A stretch of 64,000 nt of DNA from Deinococcus psychrotolerans (GTDB lineage: Bacteria > Deinococcota > Deinococci > Deinococcales > Deinococcaceae): the NCBI RefSeq assembly GCF_003860465.1, contig NZ_CP034183.1, forward strand, positions 1,132,501 through 1,196,500, read 5' to 3'. Positions 59,333-64,000 of the stretch are shown here, piece by piece. Numbering within the stretch: the first letter of the stretch is position 1; the number at the start of each line of letters is the position of its first letter. The notes beneath the pieces are model-generated. The model was not told the origin of the DNA and searched no databases. It worked only from the letters and a program-made list of their open reading frames with translations. A program made the translations under genes and the position numbers.

Positions 59333-60616
59333 ATGAGAAAAATCATGTTGACACTCGCTTTGCTGGGAACAGCCGCCGCTCAAACCAATATTGAATTCTG
59401 GCACACCTTTGGAGATCCTAAACGCGGGAATTGGATTCAGTCCCGTGCCGATGACTACAACAAAATGCACCCCGGAACGATGGTCAAGCCTGTAGCCAAA
59501 GGAAACGACAGCGAACTGATCACGGCCACCATTCTGGCCGCAAGGCAGGGCAATCCACCCGCTTTGGCACAAATTTTTGAAGGTGGCAGCCAGCTCGCCT
59601 TAGACAGCGGCATTTTTCAGCCGGTCAGCGCCGTCAAGAATGTGGACTTCAGCGATTACATCAAGCCAGTCATCAATTACTACACCATCGGCGGTAAGGT
59701 CAACAGCTTACCATTTAACTCCAGCAGCCCGGTGCTGTATTACAACAAGGACTTGATGCAAAAAGCCGGTCTGAATCCCAAACAACCGCCCACCACATTC
59801 GGGGGTTTGCTGGCCGACTGCAAAAAGATCGAAGCGGCCAATCTCGGCGTAACCTGCTTCGGGATGAGTCTCAACGGCTGGTTTTTTGAAAACTGGATGG
59901 CCGAGCAAGGCGTGCCGTTTCTCAACAACGACAACGGCAGAAGTGGGCGTGCCACTGCCACGAACTTGGACAGCCCCGCCGCCAAGACCATCTTCCAATT
60001 CTTTAAGACGATGCAAGACAACAAATACTTCTCTTATACCGGCAGACTTGAAGACTTTGACGGCAGTGACGCCATCTTCACCAATCAAAAAGTGGTGTTT
60101 CACATCACCTCAACTTCCAAAATCGGCAACAACGGCGACGGTGCCAAGCGGGCGGGCTTTCAGATGGGTGTGGGCAAATTGCCGATTCCCACAGGCAGCA
60201 AGCGCAACGGCGTAGTTTTGGGCGGCGCGAGCATCTGGCTGGCCAAAAATATCAGCAAGGCTGAGGCCGAGGCCGCGCTGGATTTTACCCTCTACCTGAC
60301 CAACACCCAGAACATGGCCGACTGGCACAAGCTGACCGGCTACTATCCAGTGCGCCAGAGCAGTATTGCCCTGCTCAGGAAAGAAGGCTGGTTCAAGCAA
60401 GCGCCGCTGCAACTCGTCGCCTTCAATCAGCAGACCAACACCGTTCCCAGCCCCGCCACCGCCGGAGCCCTCAACGGCGCAAGCCCGCAAGTTCGGCGTG
60501 CGGTGGAAGAAGGCTTGCAAAGGGTGCTGAGCGGTACGCCAGTTGACGCCGCGCTCGCTGAAGCCAAAACCAAGGCCGACGCCGCCATCGCCGATTACAA
60601 CGCCAACTTCAAATAA
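59333..60616 (+). CDS. Second UgpB-like substrate-binding protein
   Basis: The 427-aa paralogue of the protein at 55715 shares long matching stretches (SDYIKPVINYYTI, VNSLPFNSSSPVLYYNKD, MADWHKLTGYYPVR) but differs in the region where the other reads YKGGYNDSLQ (here AKGNDSELIT), probably in ligand contacts. Signal peptide about 1-16. It has no permeases of its own and sits behind the ugpE terminator, so it likely feeds UgpAE from its own promoter: TTGTGC (59275-59280), 16-17 bp, CATAAT. No Shine-Dalgarno is seen. The gene is slightly less GC-rich than ugpB. Confidence 0.85.
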   Translation: MRKIMLTLALLGTAAAQTNIEFWHTFGDPKRGNWIQSRADDYNKMHPGTMVKPVAKGNDSELITATILAARQGNPPALAQIFEGGSQLALDSGIFQPVSAVKNVDFSDYIKPVINYYTIGGKVNSLPFNSSSPVLYYNKDLMQKAGLNPKQPPTTFGGLLADCKKIEAANLGVTCFGMSLNGWFFENWMAEQGVPFLNNDNGRSGRATATNLDSPAAKTIFQFFKTMQDNKYFSYTGRLEDFDGSDAIFTNQKVVFHITSTSKIGNNGDGAKRAGFQMGVGKLPIPTGSKRNGVVLGGASIWLAKNISKAEAEAALDFTLYLTNTQNMADWHKLTGYYPVRQSSIALLRKEGWFKQAPLQLVAFNQQTNTVPSPATAGALNGASPQVRRAVEEGLQRVLSGTPVDAALAEAKTKADAAIADYNANFK

Positions 60617-60746
60617 GACCAATTGGCCCATAAGCGGGCGCAGAAAGGGAGTAAAGTCAAACGCAACGTGGCTGGCCTCTGCGCCCAACTCAACTCCTTA
60701 GCCGCCATATGCCTTTCGGTGATTGAAACACCCAAAGATAAGAAGG

Positions 60747-60792
60747 AATAAGAAGAAGGCCCTGAAGTAAATCTCAGGGCCTTCTTCTTATT
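60747..60792. terminator. Bidirectional terminator between ugpB paralogue and cdsA
   Basis: Perfect 19-bp arms (AATAAGAAGAAGGCCCTGA and its complement) with 8-nt loop. Confidence 0.85.
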
Positions 60793-60810
60793 CTCTAACG
60801 TCAACTGCCT

Positions 60811-61674
60811 TCAAAACACATTGATATTTAAAAACACATAGGTGATCGGCACAGCGAACAGCAACGAATCCAAGCGGTCTAAAATGCCGCCGTGACCCGG
60901 TAGGGTGTTGCCGCTGTCTTTGGCACCCAGCGAGCGTTTAATCAAACTCTCGCTGAGGTCGCCGAGCTGCGAAGCGCTGGCCACCATCACCGCGTACAAA
61001 AAGGCGTCGGGCAGACTCCAGATGTTGGCGAGGCGGGTCACGATGACCACCACCAAGAAGCTGACCAGCAACCCGCCCAGCGCACCTTCCACCGTTTTAC
61101 CGGGGCTAACTTCGGGAGCCAATTTGCGCTTGCCAAAGAAATAACCGAAAAAATAGCCGCCGGTGTCTGCGGCAAAAGTGGCCAGCAGCGGCAGGGCGAA
61201 GAACAGCAGGCCGCCCTCCGCGTCGGGGCTGTAGCGCAGCATCAGAAAGTAGCCGAGCAACCACGGGATATACAACAGGCCAAACAAGCTGTAGACCACG
61301 CGCTCAAGGGGGCGTTCACCGGGCTGCATGACTTCTGCCACCAGCAGGTACCCAGTGGCAGCGGTCAGCACCACCTCGCGCCACGAGCCGCCCGCCCAGG
61401 GCGCAGGCCAGCCCGGATAACTGGCCACCACGATGGCCGCGCCGAACAGGTACAGCCCAGTGCGCCGCACATCGATGTCGCGCCGGTCGACCATGTGGAT
61501 GTATTCGCGCAGGGCCAAAAAGCCGATCAGCAGCAAAAACGGCAGCAGGGTGACCCAGCCGAAATACACCGCCACACACACCAAAGCAAAGCCCACCACC
61601 GAGGTGGTAAAGCGGGTGCTGAGCGATTCCATCCGCTTTGGCGCGGGCGGCGGGGTGGCTGGGGCCTTGCTCAC
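60811..61674 (-). CDS. cdsA: Phosphatidate cytidylyltransferase
   Basis: CdsA makes CDP-diacylglycerol, the precursor of phospholipids. The 287-aa polytopic protein has the family signature S-x-x-K-R-x4-K-D near the C-terminus: [21 protein letters not shown] then ILDRLDS. About eight helices precede it. The start overlaps the frr stop by 4 bases, so it is part of the frr unit. It is the last gene before the bidirectional terminator. Confidence 0.95.
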   Translation of the reverse strand: MSKAPATPPPAPKRMESLSTRFTTSVVGFALVCVAVYFGWVTLLPFLLLIGFLALREYIHMVDRRDIDVRRTGLYLFGAAIVVASYPGWPAPWAGGSWREVVLTAATGYLLVAEVMQPGERPLERVVYSLFGLLYIPWLLGYFLMLRYSPDAEGGLLFFALPLLATFAADTGGYFFGYFFGKRKLAPEVSPGKTVEGALGGLLVSFLVVVIVTRLANIWSLPDAFLYAVMVASASQLGDLSESLIKRSLGAKDSGNTLPGHGGILDRLDSLLFAVPITYVFLNINVF

Positions 61675-62219
61675 CCTAAGATGTCCTGCTCCTTGGCGCT
61701 GACCGTATCATCAACCCGCTTGATAAATTCGTCGGTCAGCTTCTGGACGTCGGCTTCCCCGCGCTTGATCTCGTCTTCGCCCACGCCCTCGACTTTCTTG
61801 AGGTCGTCTAAGGCGTGCTTGCGTAAGCTGCGAACCGCGACTTTGGCATCCTCGCCGTAGTTGCGGGCATTTTTGATCAGGTCTTTGCGGCGCTCCTCGG
61901 TGAGCATCGGCAAGCTGATAAAGATGGTGTCGCCTTTGTTGTTGGGATTGAGGCCCAAATCCGAATCACGAATGGCCTTTTCGATCGGGTTGAGCGCTCC
62001 TCTGTCCCAGGGAGTGATGACCAAGGTACGGGCGTCCGGCGTGCTGATGCTGGCGACCTGGTCGATCGGCATGGTGGAGCCGTAATAGTTCACCTGTACT
62101 TTTTTGAGAATGCCCGGATTGGCGCGGCCCGTGCGGAGCACCGACAGGCTGTGATCGAGCGCTTCAATGGCCTTGAGCATTTTGCTGCGCGATTCAGTTT
62201 GAAGTTGTTTCATATCCAT
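61671..62219 (-). CDS. frr: Ribosome recycling factor
   Basis: Frr splits post-termination ribosomes with EF-G. The 182-aa protein has the three-helix body with [21 protein letters not shown], the hinge [12 protein letters not shown], and [33 protein letters not shown] 62219 is chosen since AAGGAG lies 9 nt upstream; the ATG at 62225 is too close to it. Downstream of pyrH, upstream of cdsA, the usual bacterial order. Confidence 0.97.
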   Translation of the reverse strand: MDMKQLQTESRSKMLKAIEALDHSLSVLRTGRANPGILKKVQVNYYGSTMPIDQVASISTPDARTLVITPWDRGALNPIEKAIRDSDLGLNPNNKGDTIFISLPMLTEERRKDLIKNARNYGEDAKVAVRSLRKHALDDLKKVEGVGEDEIKRGEADVQKLTDEFIKRVDDTVSAKEQDILG

Positions 62220-62265
62220 GAGCATTCACTCCTTTGGTCTTGTGTGTGGTTGCTGATTTTAAAAG

Positions 62266-63129
<864 letters not shown>

Positions 63130-63223
63130 TCAGCAATGACGCTTGGAAACAAACAGAGCCGTCAACACTCCAGATCACGGCTGTTTCCACACGCCACAAG
63201 CGGCAGGCCACTTGCCCCCTTCC

Positions 63224-64000
63224 TTATGCGCCGATCTCGAAACGCACGAAGCGCGAAATGGCGGTGTCGCCGAGGTACTTGCCGACGGTCAGGCTGTTGT
63301 CCTTGACGAACTTTTGCTCCGGCAGCACCCGCTCCTCGTAGAACTTGCCGATCTGACCGCCCACGATCTTGGCGGCGAGGTCAGGGTTCTTGCCTTCGTT
63401 GATGGCTTTGTTGGTCAGGATTTCGCGCTCTTTTTCGATGTCCTCGGCGTTGACTTCGTCGCGGCTGAGGTACTGGGGGCGCTCGGCGGCGACGTGCAGG
63501 GCCACGTCTTTGGCCTGCTGCTCCTGCCCACCGGCCAAGTCCACCAGCACGCCGATCTTGCCGTTGCTGTGAACATATCCGGCCACGTTCTGGCCTTCCA
63601 CGTAAGCCACGCGGTTGAGCACCAGGTTTTCACCAATGGTGCCGGCCGCCGCCGCTACAGCAGTTTCCACGCTGTCGCCGCTGTCAAGCTTGAACTGCTT
63701 GAACTCGGCCAGATCATTGGTCTTGGCTTTAAGGGCGGCTTGGGCCAAGCTCTCAACCAGCGCCTGAAAGTCAGCGTTGCGGGCCACGAAATCGGTCTCG
63801 CTGTTGACTTCTACCATCGCGGCGTTGTTGCCGCTGACCACGAAGCGCACCAAGCCTTCTTTGGCTTCGCGGTCGGCTTTCTTGGCCGCCTTGACGATGC
63901 CGCGCTCACGCAGCAGGGCCACCGCTTTGTCTTCGTCGTTGCCCGCGTCAGAGAGCGCCTTTTTAACGTCCATCATGCCCGCGCCGGTCAGTTCACGCAG
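63224..64000 (-). CDS. tsf: Elongation factor Ts, N-terminus cut by window edge
   Basis: EF-Ts recycles EF-Tu by nucleotide exchange. The visible frame starts at the window edge with LRELTGAGMMDVKKAL, the conserved N-terminal UBA-like domain, so only about the first ten codons are missing. Later ETDFVARNADFQALVESLA, which contacts EF-Tu, is present, and the C-terminus ends VRFEIGA. rpsB would be expected just beyond the window. Confidence 0.97.
   Translation of the reverse strand: MRELTGAGMMDVKKALSDAGNDEDKAVALLRERGIVKAAKKADREAKEGLVRFVVSGNNAAMVEVNSETDFVARNADFQALVESLAQAALKAKTNDLAEFKQFKLDSGDSVETAVAAAAGTIGENLVLNRVAYVEGQNVAGYVHSNGKIGVLVDLAGGQEQQAKDVALHVAAERPQYLSRDEVNAEDIEKEREILTNKAINEGKNPDLAAKIVGGQIGKFYEERVLPEQKFVKDNSLTVGKYLGDTAISRFVRFEIGA

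Overview
The window is a GC-rich, densely coded chromosomal segment from a Deinococcus species. The diagnostic genes are ddrC (a DNA-damage-response gene known only from Deinococcus) preceded by a match to the radiation/desiccation response motif (RDRM), the cinA-thpR-recA operon with a RecA of Deinococcus type (P-loop GPESGGKTT), amylosucrase, a YtxJ-like bacillithiol-linked protein, and a primary sigma factor with a long Lys/Ala-rich N-terminus. Many genes start 6-9 nt after a -10 hexamer (TACACT, TATACT, TAGGCT, TATGCT), the leaderless layout reported for Deinococcus. No CRISPR array, rRNA operon, intact insertion sequence or prophage was seen. One tRNA (Arg-CCU) is present. The first and last genes are cut by the window edges.

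Layout. 1-1.3 kb: a partial secreted protein and tRNA-Arg. 1.4-6.4 kb: the DNA damage block, ddrC, a CDGSH/ferredoxin-like protein, then cinA-thpR-recA with 4-base start/stop overlaps. 6.4-9.8 kb: DinB-like protein, App1-like phosphatase, membrane protein, D-Ala-D-Ala ligase. 10.1-14.2 kb: a peptide-type ABC importer (binding protein, hairpin, two permeases; no ATPase in the window). 14.3-18.6 kb: S41 protease, secreted and membrane hypotheticals, RNase Y. 19-24.5 kb: MenG, then the envelope set ftsE-ftsX-degenerate M23 factor divergent from CtpA. 24.6-30.7 kb: TrmB-type and CBS/ACT regulators, two Skp/OmpH-like proteins, alanine dehydrogenase divergent from an Lrp regulator, and a SCO1-like protein. 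30.8-36.4 kb: M16 protease and amylosucrase.

36.6-45.6 kb mixes housekeeping genes (type 2 IPP isomerase, Hsp33, hpt, trpC, SDR) with broken or accessory material: a membrane gene split by a homopolymer frameshift, a GNAT gene split by an in-frame TAG, a possible 43-nt RNA, and an AT-rich orphan immunity-like gene directly downstream of a decayed Hint fragment of a polymorphic toxin. 45.6-50 kb: gatA, a family 2 glycosyltransferase, a CDP-alcohol phosphatidyltransferase and a GNAT-domain protein. 50.1-54.8 kb: a papain-like lipoprotein and rpoD. 54.8-60.6 kb: a glycerophosphodiester/glycerol-3-phosphate uptake block (GDPD, UgpB, UgpA, UgpE, second UgpB paralogue). 60.8-64 kb: tsf-pyrH-frr-cdsA on the minus strand.

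Functional links: ddrC and recA serve DNA repair; GDPD would release glycerol-3-phosphate for the Ugp transporter; FtsEX probably works with the EnvC-like factor in cell-wall hydrolysis; tsf, pyrH, frr and cdsA form the familiar translation/nucleotide/lipid cluster. Strong intrinsic terminators separate most units, and in both ABC systems hairpins lie between the binding-protein gene and its permeases, a layout that would favour more binding protein than permease.
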